Shown here: positions 15,030-22,955 of the stretch, piece by piece
Numbering within the stretch: the stretch's first letter is position 1
Layout: each line of letters starts with the position of its first letter
Assembly: GCF_004354045.1 (NCBI RefSeq)
Contig: NZ_SMRT01000036.1
Coordinates: forward strand, 1-36,680
Direction: 5' to 3'
DNA from: Paenibacillus piri
GTDB lineage: Bacteria; Bacillota; Bacilli; Paenibacillales; NBRC-103111
Length of the DNA: 36,680 nt
Translations under genes and position numbers: made by a program
The notes under the pieces: model-generated
What the model was told of the DNA's origin: nothing
Database searches by the model: none
Seen by the model: only the letters and a program-made list of their open reading frames with translations

Positions 15030-15941
15030 ATGGAAATCAAAGGAATCTCGACCATTATGATCACCCCTTTTCAAGAGAACGGGGATCTGGATCTTGGCAG
15101 CTTGAGCAGTATGGTTCGATTTCAGATGCGAGCAGGCGTACACGGCTTGACGATTTTGGGAATTATGGGGGAGGCCCACAAGCTCACCGAGCTGGAGAGA
15201 AGTCAGGTGATCGAGACGGTTGTCAAAGAGGTTGACGGCCGTATACCGGTTACGGTCGGCTGCACGGCTAACGGCACGGACGTCGCTGTCTATTATTCCA
15301 AGATGGCTGAAGCGCTTGGCGCAAATGCCGTTATGGTAGCGCCGCCGGCTAATTTGAAAAATTATGAGCTTATTTTCCAGCATTATGCGGCTATCGGGCG
15401 CAGTGTAAGTTTACCGATTGTTATCCAGGACGAACCGGTAACAACGAATGTGTTATTGCCGGCGGCATTTCAAGCCAGATTGGAACGGGAAATTGAAAAT
15501 ATTAAATATTGCAAATTAGAAGAAGCGCCTTCTCCGATGAAAATTACAAATTTGCTGAAAGAAACGTACGGGCAGTTGACGGTATTTGGCGGTTTAGGCG
15601 GCGTTTATTTCTATGAGGAGCTGTTGCGCGGGGCGTGCGGGATTATGACGGGCTTCGCGTTTCCGGAGGTGCTGGTTGCCGTTTACAATGCCTTTACAGC
15701 GGGCGATAAAACAAAGGCGAGAGACATTTTTTACAAATATTTGCCATTGATCCGTTTCGAAGCTCAGCTTGGTATCGGCGGGGTAACGATTCGCAAAGAA
15801 ATATTTAAAGAACGCGGTATTATTAAAAGCTCCCATGTCCGTTCTCCAGGTGTTCCGGTAGACTTGACGACGCTCGGGGAGATGAAAGATTTACTGGAGT
15901 GTTTGGATTTAAGCGAAGATACGGTGCAAATAAAAGCGTAG
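15030..15941 (+). CDS. DapA-family (dihydrodipicolinate synthase-like) lyase
   Basis: This is a class I aldolase-type TIM barrel of 303 residues. The Schiff-base lysine is conserved at about Lys162 in KYCKLEEAP. The three DapA tyrosines are not: the PYY loop is replaced by APPANLKN, and the YNxP region reads QDEP at residues 133-136. The Thr pair of TTGE reads IMGE. So it is not a lysine-biosynthetic DapA; relatives with such changes act as 2-keto-3-deoxy sugar acid or hydroxy-oxo-acid lyases or dehydratases. The product here is unknown. GAGAGGAG is 10 bases before ATG 15030; ATG 15021 is too close. Leader RNA B lies upstream and the SDR follows 16 bases later. Confidence 0.85.
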   Translation: MEIKGISTIMITPFQENGDLDLGSLSSMVRFQMRAGVHGLTILGIMGEAHKLTELERSQVIETVVKEVDGRIPVTVGCTANGTDVAVYYSKMAEALGANAVMVAPPANLKNYELIFQHYAAIGRSVSLPIVIQDEPVTTNVLLPAAFQARLEREIENIKYCKLEEAPSPMKITNLLKETYGQLTVFGGLGGVYFYEELLRGACGIMTGFAFPEVLVAVYNAFTAGDKTKARDIFYKYLPLIRFEAQLGIGGVTIRKEIFKERGIIKSSHVRSPGVPVDLTTLGEMKDLLECLDLSEDTVQIKA

Positions 15942-15957
15942 ACAAGGAGTATGGACG

Positions 15958-16746
15958 ATGGATCTCGGATTGCAAGGAAAGAAAGCGCTGGTTACAGCAT
16001 CTACCCGAGGCTTGGGCAGGGCTGTCGCCACAAAGCTGGCTATGGAAGGGGCGCATGTTGCGGTTTGCGGCAGAAATTCGGATGTCGTCGATCAATTGGT
16101 ACGGGAGCTGAAGGAGCGAGGCGCGGAAGCGAACGGCTATACCGTCGATCTGGAGCATACGGGCGAACTTGATAAGCTGATTGACCAAGTGAAAGAGGAT
16201 TTGGGGACGGTGGACATTCTGGTCAATAATTCGGGAGGTCCTAAAGCCGGGGAATTGCTGGATTTGACCTTGGAGGATTGGCAAACAAGCTTTCAACTTA
16301 ATTTGTTAAGCATGGTGCATCTGACTGCATCTTTTTTGCCCGGGATGATGAAGTCGGGAGGCGGCAGGATCATGAACATCGCTTCCTCCTCGATTGTCCA
16401 GCCAATTCCTAATTTACTACTTTCCAATACGTTTCGAACCGGCATTCTCGGCTTTACGAAAAGTATCGCAACGGCTTACGGCAAATACGGCATCATAGCT
16501 AATGTGATCGCTCCGGGAAGAATCGCTACGGACCGTGTGAAGGATATGGATCAAGTAAGAGCCAGGGGGAAGCAGATTTCATATGAGGAACAGGTGAAGC
16601 TGACGGAGCAGGAGATCCCACTAGGCCGTTACGGCACACCGGAGGAATTTGCCGAAGCCGTAGCCTATTTCGTCTCTGAACGCAACACGTATATGACAGG
16701 CATATCGGTCATGTTTGACGGTGGTATCGTAAAAGCTATTTCATGA
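15958..16746 (+). CDS. Atypical SDR oxidoreductase lacking the YxxxK motif
   Basis: This 262-residue Rossmann protein is annotated in relatives as 3-oxoacyl-ACP reductase-like. The cofactor loop is TASTRGLGRA instead of TGxxxGIG, and NNSG replaces NNAG. The catalytic Ser is present (NIASSSIVQP), but where YxxxK should follow the sequence reads LLLSNTFRTGILGFTKS, with no Tyr or Lys in register. A whole SDR subgroup (BKR-like, cd05344 as I recall) shares this SN-xx-R pattern, so it is lineage-specific, not decay. The end MTGISVMFDGGIVKAI is normal. It is probably co-transcribed with the DapA-like gene. Confidence 0.88.
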   Translation: MDLGLQGKKALVTASTRGLGRAVATKLAMEGAHVAVCGRNSDVVDQLVRELKERGAEANGYTVDLEHTGELDKLIDQVKEDLGTVDILVNNSGGPKAGELLDLTLEDWQTSFQLNLLSMVHLTASFLPGMMKSGGGRIMNIASSSIVQPIPNLLLSNTFRTGILGFTKSIATAYGKYGIIANVIAPGRIATDRVKDMDQVRARGKQISYEEQVKLTEQEIPLGRYGTPEEFAEAVAYFVSERNTYMTGISVMFDGGIVKAIS

Positions 16747-16810
16747 CGGATGATAATTGCGGCTAATGAAGCTGGATGCGCTCAAGCAAACATATAAGGA
16801 GGAATGCGGA

Positions 16811-17314
16811 ATGACAATCGAGATGCGGAATGTAACGGCCAAGCCGCTAAGCGGCAAAGGTTTTGAAAAATACGGTGATGTTATTTCGACGGAAGGACAG
16901 TTTTCGGTTATTAATCAAGGCACCGGATTAAAGTGGAACGATCTCGTCGGGTTCGACATGCACGAAGGCGGAGGTATCGTGAATCTGGGCATATTAAGGA
17001 CCAAAAGTATCGCCCCTGTATTCTCGCAGATGGAACGGCATTTGTTCACTTCACAAATTTTTATCCCTTTGGGCGGTAAACGAAGCCTGGTGGCTGTGGC
17101 GCCTGCCAATGACGAAGGGCCGGACCCGGATGAGGTTGAGGTTTTTGTAATGGAGGGTAACCAGGGGATCAGCTTTTTTCGTAAAACATGGCATCATACG
17201 TTATTTCCTCTGGATGGGGAGACGGAGTATATCCTGATGATGCGAGGCGGAAATATACAACGTGACGTAGAGCTTGTTCCGATTAAAAATAATATACAAT
17301 TCACGGTGATATAA
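16811..17314 (+). CDS. Ureidoglycolate lyase (AllA)-like protein
   Basis: This cupin-type enzyme of 167 residues has the signature sequence of the AllA family: ERHLFTSQIFIPLGG near residue 76, LVAVAPANDEGPDPDEVEVF, then GNQGISFFRKTWHHTLFPL near the C-terminus. Family members split ureidoglycolate to glyoxylate and urea at the end of allantoin breakdown. No other allantoin gene is nearby, so a related ureido or hydroxy acid may be the substrate. AAGGAGGA lies 7 bases before ATG 16811. It is the last gene of the enzyme operon, 64 bp after the SDR. Confidence 0.85.
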   Translation: MTIEMRNVTAKPLSGKGFEKYGDVISTEGQFSVINQGTGLKWNDLVGFDMHEGGGIVNLGILRTKSIAPVFSQMERHLFTSQIFIPLGGKRSLVAVAPANDEGPDPDEVEVFVMEGNQGISFFRKTWHHTLFPLDGETEYILMMRGGNIQRDVELVPIKNNIQFTVI

Positions 17315-17603
17315 AGCATATCTGACTTCAAACCCATCTCTAAATCTAAGAGAACCCAGGATGGAGAAACGGATGGAATGTAAGGGCAAAGACCCGTTGA
17401 GCCACGGGATGGTGAACTTCCGGGGAAATGGTGATTATTTTATCCTTTTGTCCACAAGTTAAAGGAATTTTATGGTACTTATAGAATGTTAACGTCAATG
17501 GGAATCACAACTACGGCTAAGACTTGATGTCTGCTTAATAATCAGACTCGGTCGTTAACATTTCCAGATGGGCATAACTAATATTTAGAGGAGGGTATCC
17601 AAA
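17315..17603 (+). other. Structured intergenic region before the MBL gene
   Basis: No gene is seen. Two structures stand out: CCCGT-TGAGCC-ACGGG (17393-17408), and a 10-bp perfect pairing of AATGTTAACG (17485-17494) with CGTTAACATT (17553-17562). The second encloses a smaller GTCTG/CAGAC hairpin. It could be a structured 5' leader of the downstream gene. Confidence 0.4.
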
Positions 17604-18650
17604 ATGAAGTTCAGTGTTGCCGTTTTACTAGTCTTGTTACTGTCTCTTACAGGTACCGGGGCGCTATTCGCAGCAGATCAAACGATGACGAATGGCCAGG
17701 CGACTGTCCAGGTGGACGGCCGCAATATTGTGTTTCCGGATGCCAAGCCTTATTCGGTATCGGCCAGCGTCTACGTCCCCGTCCGGATCGTTGCCGAAAA
17801 TATGGGGATTCCCGTCGTTTGGGATGTGAACTCCAAGTCGGTGAGTATCGGGGAAGGAGATGCGGTTGTAACGTTTAAGCCGGAAAATTCTACGAGCGGC
17901 AGTAAGCCATTTCTGAAGGATAACCGGGTCTATGTTGATCTTGCCTTCATTCAAGACAAGCTGGGAGCTGGAGCAGTCTGGAATAAAGAGACGATGATGG
18001 TTTCTATTACAACCAGGTCGAATGTGTTAAAGGGAGTTCAGTTGTACAAGCAATCGATGGTTAAACTAACCGGCGAGAAGGTGATCTACGTCGATCCTTA
18101 CAAGGTGGACGGCGAGCCGATGGATGGAGACATTATATTTATTACGCATACTCACGGCGATCATTTCAACCTCAATGAAATCCAAAAGGTAGCCAAAAAA
18201 GATGCAACAATTGTATTTCCGTTTAAAGAGCTGGACAAAGTGACGGAGGCCGGATTCGAGAAAGTGGTCGGCGCAGTTCCTAATGAAGAGGGGACTGTGA
18301 ATGGTATTTCCTATAAGGCAGTACCGGCATATAATACAAAAACTAGTAATCATCCGAAAGACCGTGAATGGGTAGGGTATATCATTAAGGTGAACGAAAC
18401 GTCTTACTATATGGCTGGGGATACGGATCTGATTCCGGAGATGAAGGACATCGACGCAGACGTTGCCTTCCTACCGATGGGCGGCACGTATACCATGGCT
18501 TATGAGGAAGCGGCTAAAGCAGCAAATCTTATTCATCCGCGTATTGTGATTCCCTATCATTATGCTGATGTAGTCGGTACCCGAGAGGATGCTGTGAAAT
18601 TTATTGATTTGATTGAGCCTGGAATAATATCCATATTGATGAAAGAGTAA
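17604..18650 (+). CDS. Secreted UlaG-like metallo-beta-lactamase-fold protein with copper-amine-oxidase-like stalk
   Basis: This exported protein of 348 residues starts with a Sec signal peptide (VAVLLVLLLSLTGTGALFAA). Next is a copper amine oxidase N-terminal-like domain (residues about 30-135, motifs SVYVPVRIVAENMGI and VWDVNSKSVSI), a stalk module common in Paenibacillus surface proteins. The C-terminal part is an MBL-fold hydrolase with intact metal ligands THTHGDHFN, AGDTD and IPYHY, of the UlaG/L-ascorbate-lactonase-like group. The substrate is unknown; it probably acts outside the cell. GAGGAGGG precedes the ATG. Confidence 0.85.
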   Translation: MKFSVAVLLVLLLSLTGTGALFAADQTMTNGQATVQVDGRNIVFPDAKPYSVSASVYVPVRIVAENMGIPVVWDVNSKSVSIGEGDAVVTFKPENSTSGSKPFLKDNRVYVDLAFIQDKLGAGAVWNKETMMVSITTRSNVLKGVQLYKQSMVKLTGEKVIYVDPYKVDGEPMDGDIIFITHTHGDHFNLNEIQKVAKKDATIVFPFKELDKVTEAGFEKVVGAVPNEEGTVNGISYKAVPAYNTKTSNHPKDREWVGYIIKVNETSYYMAGDTDLIPEMKDIDADVAFLPMGGTYTMAYEEAAKAANLIHPRIVIPYHYADVVGTREDAVKFIDLIEPGIISILMKE

Positions 18651-19083
18651 GGCGTTGAATAATATTTCCTTACAACATTTTTAGCAAAGCTATTCACTGC
18701 CTATTTTATTTTGTCGGGAAATTGAGCAGACTGCCGCGGCGGTCTGCTTGGTCATTGTAAATGGAAAACAATATCTCAATAAATGCCGGCTGCCGAACGA
18801 AAAGACGGTATTTTTTATGGACTTAAGAGTTGCAAAAATCTTGTCGTCGATAAAGCTCAGTTTAAGCCGGGTTTTTAGATGTTCGGGCGGTATTGCATTG
18901 ACCTACGTAAGAGTCGGTAAAAATAATTTATTGAGCGGAGCGAGAAAGGTGAAGACAACCCGGGCTATTATACGCTTAATCGTTTCAGCTCACACACATA
19001 GGTTCTTAAGTGAAGATGGTCGGAGGGATGTGGTATTATAAGGGAAGAGGGAACTTATTTTAACCCGAACGGAGGCTAATCAT
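18651..19083. other. Intergenic region
   Basis: About 430 bases without a convincing gene. A 97-codon frame (18748-19041) has no ribosome binding site and no recognisable content. The region holds the hairpin at 18726-18747 and, near its end, a possible -10 (TATTAT, about 19032) and the GAACGGAGG ribosome binding site of the next gene. Confidence 0.5.
18726..18747. terminator. Strong hairpin after the MBL gene
   Basis: GCAGACTGC-CGCG-GCGGTCTGC forms a 9-bp stem with one G-U pair and a four-base loop, 75 bases past the stop. It lacks a T-run on the plus strand, so it may block degradation or end transcription only weakly. Confidence 0.4.
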
Positions 19084-19953
19084 ATGAACTCGCATCGCCG
19101 ATTGGATACGAACGCCCCCGGGCCGCTGTACGTCACGTCCGCCTGCATCGATTGCGATACGTGCCGCCAGCTCGCTCCGACGGTATTCACCGAAGCGAAA
19201 GGATTCTCCACCGTCGCCCGCCAGCCGGAAACGGGGGTGGAATGGAAGCAGGCACTGCATGCCTTGCTCGCTTGTCCTACAGCGGCTATCGTGAGCGAGG
19301 AGAAGGGCGACATCGCCAAGGCGATGGCCGACTTTCCGCTGTTGTTGGAGGACGGTGTCTATTATTGCGGATATACGTCGCCCAAATCGTTCGGCGGCAG
19401 CTCGTATTTTATCGTACGGTCGAATGGCAACTGGCTTGTCGATGCGCCGCGCTTCGTGCCGTCCTTGGTTCGACGGTTCGAGGAAATGGGAGGCATCGAT
19501 ACAATTTTCCTCACGCACCGAGACGATGTGGCGGATGCAAAATTATATGCGGAGCGGTTCGGAGCGAAGCGCATCATCCATGCGTTCGAGAGGGCGGCGC
19601 AGCCTGATGCGGAGCATGTAATCGAGGGCTTTGAGGATGTGCGGTGGGATAACGAAATGAAAATCGTCGTCGTTCCGGGCCACACACGTGGCTCGATGGT
19701 GCTGCTGTATCGGGAGCGGTTTCTGTTCACGGGTGACCACTTGGCATGGGACCGGCACCGAGGGACGCTGGAGGCGTTCGACGATTACTGCTGGTATTCC
19801 TGGGAAGAGCAGGGGCTTTCCATGGAACAGCTTGCAGCCGAAACGTTCGAATGGGTGCTTCCCGGCCACGGGGAACGGGTGAAGCTGCCGCCGGCGGACA
19901 TGAAAAAGGCGATACAACGGCTGGTCGAAGAGATGAGAGACGGCAGCCCCTAG
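19084..19953 (+). CDS. Ferredoxin-metallo-beta-lactamase fusion protein
   Basis: The 289-residue cytoplasmic protein has an N-terminal ferredoxin-like domain (C21-x2-C24-x2-C27 and C64-P), enough to ligate one [4Fe-4S] cluster. An MBL-fold domain from about residue 85 follows. In the MBL part the HxHxDH motif reads THRDDVADA (H145), and the later ligands VPGHTRGS (H200) and TGDHLAWD (D218) are kept. The HRDDVAD form is typical of the Fd-MBL family, also known from cyanobacteria and plants, where function is unsettled. The final residue, often His in HRDDVADH, is Ala here. The gene is distinctly GC-richer than its flanks, suggesting a separate origin. Confidence 0.88.
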   Translation: MNSHRRLDTNAPGPLYVTSACIDCDTCRQLAPTVFTEAKGFSTVARQPETGVEWKQALHALLACPTAAIVSEEKGDIAKAMADFPLLLEDGVYYCGYTSPKSFGGSSYFIVRSNGNWLVDAPRFVPSLVRRFEEMGGIDTIFLTHRDDVADAKLYAERFGAKRIIHAFERAAQPDAEHVIEGFEDVRWDNEMKIVVVPGHTRGSMVLLYRERFLFTGDHLAWDRHRGTLEAFDDYCWYSWEEQGLSMEQLAAETFEWVLPGHGERVKLPPADMKKAIQRLVEEMRDGSP

Positions 19954-19978
19954 TCCTTCAATACGAACGGGCAATCGA

Positions 19979-20420
19979 TTATACAATCCTCTCTAGCAAT
20001 GTTCCCAATTGCTCTGCCAAGACATGATGAGGGACAGGCTTTTCATTAGTAAACCACCATTCCACTACCCCTACGAAAGCAGATGCAACAACCTAACGAG
20101 AAGATCCTCATTTAACCCCTCGTTCTTTCCTTTGGTCACATCGACCTCATTCATAAATTATTCGAATAGAAAGTCAAGAAACCGATCATGAAAATAAGGA
20201 GCGCCTTTACTCGCTAGCATCATTGAAAAGAATGAATAATTACATTCAAAGTATTCGGTCCAGATCAGAGTCGATTCGGTAAACTCCAAATTCAGATGCC
20301 GCTCTGCACGATTCCCTTAGAATGTCTATATGTTCTTCAATGAGCTTATCCAGCCTACTTTGGACATTCTGAGACTCACCAAACTTTCTTGAACTAATCA
20401 ACGATTTTGTCTGTTTTGTT
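19979..20420 (-). pseudogene. Decayed TetR/AcrR regulator gene
   Basis: Read on the minus strand, three frames carry successive pieces of a TetR C-terminal domain. KFGESQNVQSRLDKLIEEH and IDILRESC come first. Then EYFECNYSFFSMMLASKG, APYFHDRFLDFLFE ending in a stop, then FMNEVDVTKGKNEG. Last come VVEWWFTNEKP and HHVLAEQLGTLLER before the terminal stop. Several frameshifts and in-frame stops separate them, and the DNA-binding N-terminus is missing. Its position, divergent from the MFS pump at 20594, is the classic layout of a TetR-regulated efflux gene, so the pump has probably lost its repressor. Confidence 0.75.
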
Positions 20421-20593
20421 CACAAATCAACAAAACACGTTTATTTAACCATTGCAAGCGTCATGTACCTTTTTATAATAATAGACATACGTTGATTATT
20501 CGATTTATTTAAGAGCATTAAACAATGAAACGACCCGTGATTTTATTTTTTAGCACTGATTGAACTGATCTTTCTCTTGAGGAGGTATGAAAC
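20421..20593 (+). other. Region upstream of the MFS gene
   Basis: AT-rich, no gene. It would hold the former shared control region of the divergent tetR remnant and the MFS gene. I see no intact palindromic operator. Confidence 0.4.
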
Positions 20594-21721
20594 GTGGAAC
20601 GCCTGTGGACGAAGTCGTTTATCCTTATGACGGTGGGGACGCTTTTCCTATTCAACGCTTTTTATATGCTGTATCCGACGCTGCCGCTGTTTATCAAACA
20701 GATGGGAGGCAGCGAAGCGCAAGTCGGCCTGTCGATGGGCGCGTTTATGTTGACTTCCGTTTTAGTTCGCCCGATCGTTGGCGGGCTGCTGGACCGTTAC
20801 GGCAGGAGACCCTTTATTGTCTGTGGGCTGCTGCTCTTTATCTTGGCGATGTATTTGTATAACTGGATCGGCGGGATTGTCGTATTAATGGGGCTCAGAA
20901 TCGTTCACGGGATCAGTTGGGCTGTATCTACCACTTCCATTAGCACGGCCGTAACGGATATGATCCCGTCTGCCCGACGCGGAGAAGGTATGGGGTGGTT
21001 CAGCACGTCGATGACCTTGGCTATGGCATTCGGCCCGATGGTCGGGATCTGGGTGATCCAGGACCTGTCGTACCATGCTCTGTTTTTAATCGCTGCCGTT
21101 CTCTCTGCCGTAGCGCTGCTCCTAACGTTGGGAGCCAAAGTGCCTTTCCGGCCAAAAGCGGGCGCAAGGAGAATCGAGTTATTTGAAAAATCGGTCCTGC
21201 CCATCTCAACATCGGTCTTTTTCATGTTCATCGCATATGGCGGCATTACCACCTTTGTTCCGCTGTTCGCTGCATCAATCAAGGTCAATTCCGGTGTGTT
21301 TTTTCTAGCCTATGCCGCAACGCTGGCTCTTAGCCGTCCTCTTTCGGGGAAACTTGCGGACCGGTATGGCGAGACATTTGTCATTGTTCCGGCTCTTGTC
21401 ATCACGATTGCGGCTTTAATTTGCTTGAGTTTTTCGACCGGATTGTTCGGCGTGCTTGTTTCGGCGGTCTTGTACGGGATCGGTTTCGGTTCCGCGCATC
21501 CGGCTATCCAATCGGCAACGATACGTCTTGCACACCCGGATCGTAAAGGAGTTGCCAATGCTTCTTTAGCGACTGCAACCGACCTTGGCATCGGACTAGG
21601 CGCGATTATGCTAGGCTGGGTCTCTCAGTACACGAGCTACTCGTTCTTGGAAAAGAAAGTATTGTACCCCCATCTCTCCCAACGCACAAACGAAAATCCT
21701 GCATTAAGTTACTGCTCTTAG
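20594..21721 (+). CDS. MFS transporter, clipped at the C-terminus
   Basis: This major facilitator protein has the loop 2-3 signature GGLLDRYGRRPF and its second-half counterpart GKLADRYGETF. Twelve helices would be expected, but the sequence follows the family only to QYTSYSFL. The last 20 residues (KVLYPHLSQRTNENPALSYC) are hydrophilic and unrelated, so the final transmembrane helix is missing. Such pumps export drugs or sugars by proton antiport; the clipped form may be inactive. The start is GTG 20594 with GAGGAGGT upstream; an ATG in another frame sits between them. The adjacent regulator is a pseudogene, which supports decay of the whole locus. Confidence 0.75.
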   Translation: MERLWTKSFILMTVGTLFLFNAFYMLYPTLPLFIKQMGGSEAQVGLSMGAFMLTSVLVRPIVGGLLDRYGRRPFIVCGLLLFILAMYLYNWIGGIVVLMGLRIVHGISWAVSTTSISTAVTDMIPSARRGEGMGWFSTSMTLAMAFGPMVGIWVIQDLSYHALFLIAAVLSAVALLLTLGAKVPFRPKAGARRIELFEKSVLPISTSVFFMFIAYGGITTFVPLFAASIKVNSGVFFLAYAATLALSRPLSGKLADRYGETFVIVPALVITIAALICLSFSTGLFGVLVSAVLYGIGFGSAHPAIQSATIRLAHPDRKGVANASLATATDLGIGLGAIMLGWVSQYTSYSFLEKKVLYPHLSQRTNENPALSYCS

Positions 21722-21833
21722 TGAATTGTTGTGCCTATTATTGGTAATCTTACGTCAGGAAAGTGTAGGAAACGCGCAAGTGGGCAAAATAGGAACAAGC
21801 CTGGTTCTAATCTGACTAATACGAGGTGCCGGT

Positions 21834-22943
21834 TTGATACAGTTCATAAATGTGACGAAACGATACAACGATGGAACGACCGCTCTTAAAGGAATCGATC
21901 TGGAGATCAAGGCGGGGGAACTGATTACCTTGATTGGACCGAGCGGCTGCGGAAAGACGACGACGATGAAAATGATCAATCGTCTGGTTGAACCGACCTC
22001 CGGTCAAATCCTGATCGACGGGAAGGACATTTCCCGCACCAATCCAGTCGAACTGCGCAGAAATATCGGTTACGTCATTCAGCATATCGGTTTATTTCCG
22101 CACATGACGATCAAAGAGAACGTTGCGGTCGTGCCTAGACTGAAGGGAATTAACAGAACCTCTTATGAGCAGAAAATCGATGAGCTGATGGAAATGGTGG
22201 GGCTCAACCCGATCCAATACCGTGATCGTTACCCTGCGGAATTGAGCGGAGGCCAGCAGCAGAGAATTGGAGTCATTCGTGCGCTTGCCGCGGAACCGTC
22301 GATCATCCTGATGGACGAGCCGTTCAGTGCCCTGGATCCGATCAGCCGGGAACAGTTGCAGGATGAATTGATACGTTTACAAGAGGAAGTAAAGAAAACG
22401 ATCGTCTTCGTCTCACACGATATGGATGAAGCGCTTAAAATCGCTGACCGTATCGTATTGATGCAAGATGGGGAGATCGTGCAGGCAGATACCCCAGATC
22501 GCATCCTGCGCCGCCCCAAAAACGATTTTGTCCGCACGTTTATCGGAGGCAATCGGTTAAACGAGTCGGAGCAGTTGACGGTGGACGATGTAATGGTTCC
22601 CAATCCGGTGACCGTCTCGTTGGCACGCGGCCTGGCTCACGGGGCAAAGCTGATGAAACAGTTCCGGGTAACGAGCTTGCTCGTTACCGATAAGAACCGT
22701 TTTCTGAAAGGCATTGTGACGAAAGAGATGCTGGAGGAAAAGTTCCATCATGAAGATTTGTCACTCCAGGATATAATGAAATCCGATATTCTGACCGTCC
22801 AAGCCGGAACAGGCATTGCTGATGCCGTGGAACTTATGAGACAACATGGCTTGTATAGCCTGCCCGTGGTTCATCCTAATGGCTTATTGGCAGGACTTGT
22901 CACCAATTCCAGTCTAATTGATGCTCTGCTTAAGCAGATTTAA
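21834..22943 (+). CDS. opuFA: Osmoprotectant ABC transporter ATP-binding protein (OpuF/OpuC type)
   Basis: This is the ATPase of a glycine-betaine/choline-type importer, 369 residues. It has Walker A GPSGCGKTTT, a Q-loop in VIQHIGLFPH, signature LSGGQQQRIGVIRAL, Walker B IILMDEPFSALDP and the switch His in FVSHDMDEA. The C-terminal third carries a CBS-domain pair (TVDDVMVPNPVTV and LQDIMKSDILTV), which in OpuA-type ATPases senses ionic strength. The start is TTG 21834 after ACGAGGTG. The permease-receptor fusion follows 12 bases later, so the pair makes a two-gene system. The symbol follows the OpuFA/OpuFB naming for such two-gene systems; opuCA is the alternative. Confidence 0.9.
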   Translation: MIQFINVTKRYNDGTTALKGIDLEIKAGELITLIGPSGCGKTTTMKMINRLVEPTSGQILIDGKDISRTNPVELRRNIGYVIQHIGLFPHMTIKENVAVVPRLKGINRTSYEQKIDELMEMVGLNPIQYRDRYPAELSGGQQQRIGVIRALAAEPSIILMDEPFSALDPISREQLQDELIRLQEEVKKTIVFVSHDMDEALKIADRIVLMQDGEIVQADTPDRILRRPKNDFVRTFIGGNRLNESEQLTVDDVMVPNPVTVSLARGLAHGAKLMKQFRVTSLLVTDKNRFLKGIVTKEMLEEKFHHEDLSLQDIMKSDILTVQAGTGIADAVELMRQHGLYSLPVVHPNGLLAGLVTNSSLIDALLKQI

Positions 22944-22955
22944 CGGGAGGTAGCC

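Noticed and set aside
17380..17450. Resemblance to a c-di-GMP-I riboswitch (GGGCAAAG...GGTGAACTTCC)
   Set aside because: The GGCAAACC and GACGCAAAGCC blocks do not match the consensus and the second helix is missing.
18748..19041. 97-codon frame between the two MBL genes
   Set aside because: No ribosome binding site, no recognisable domain, and it begins at the edge of a hairpin.
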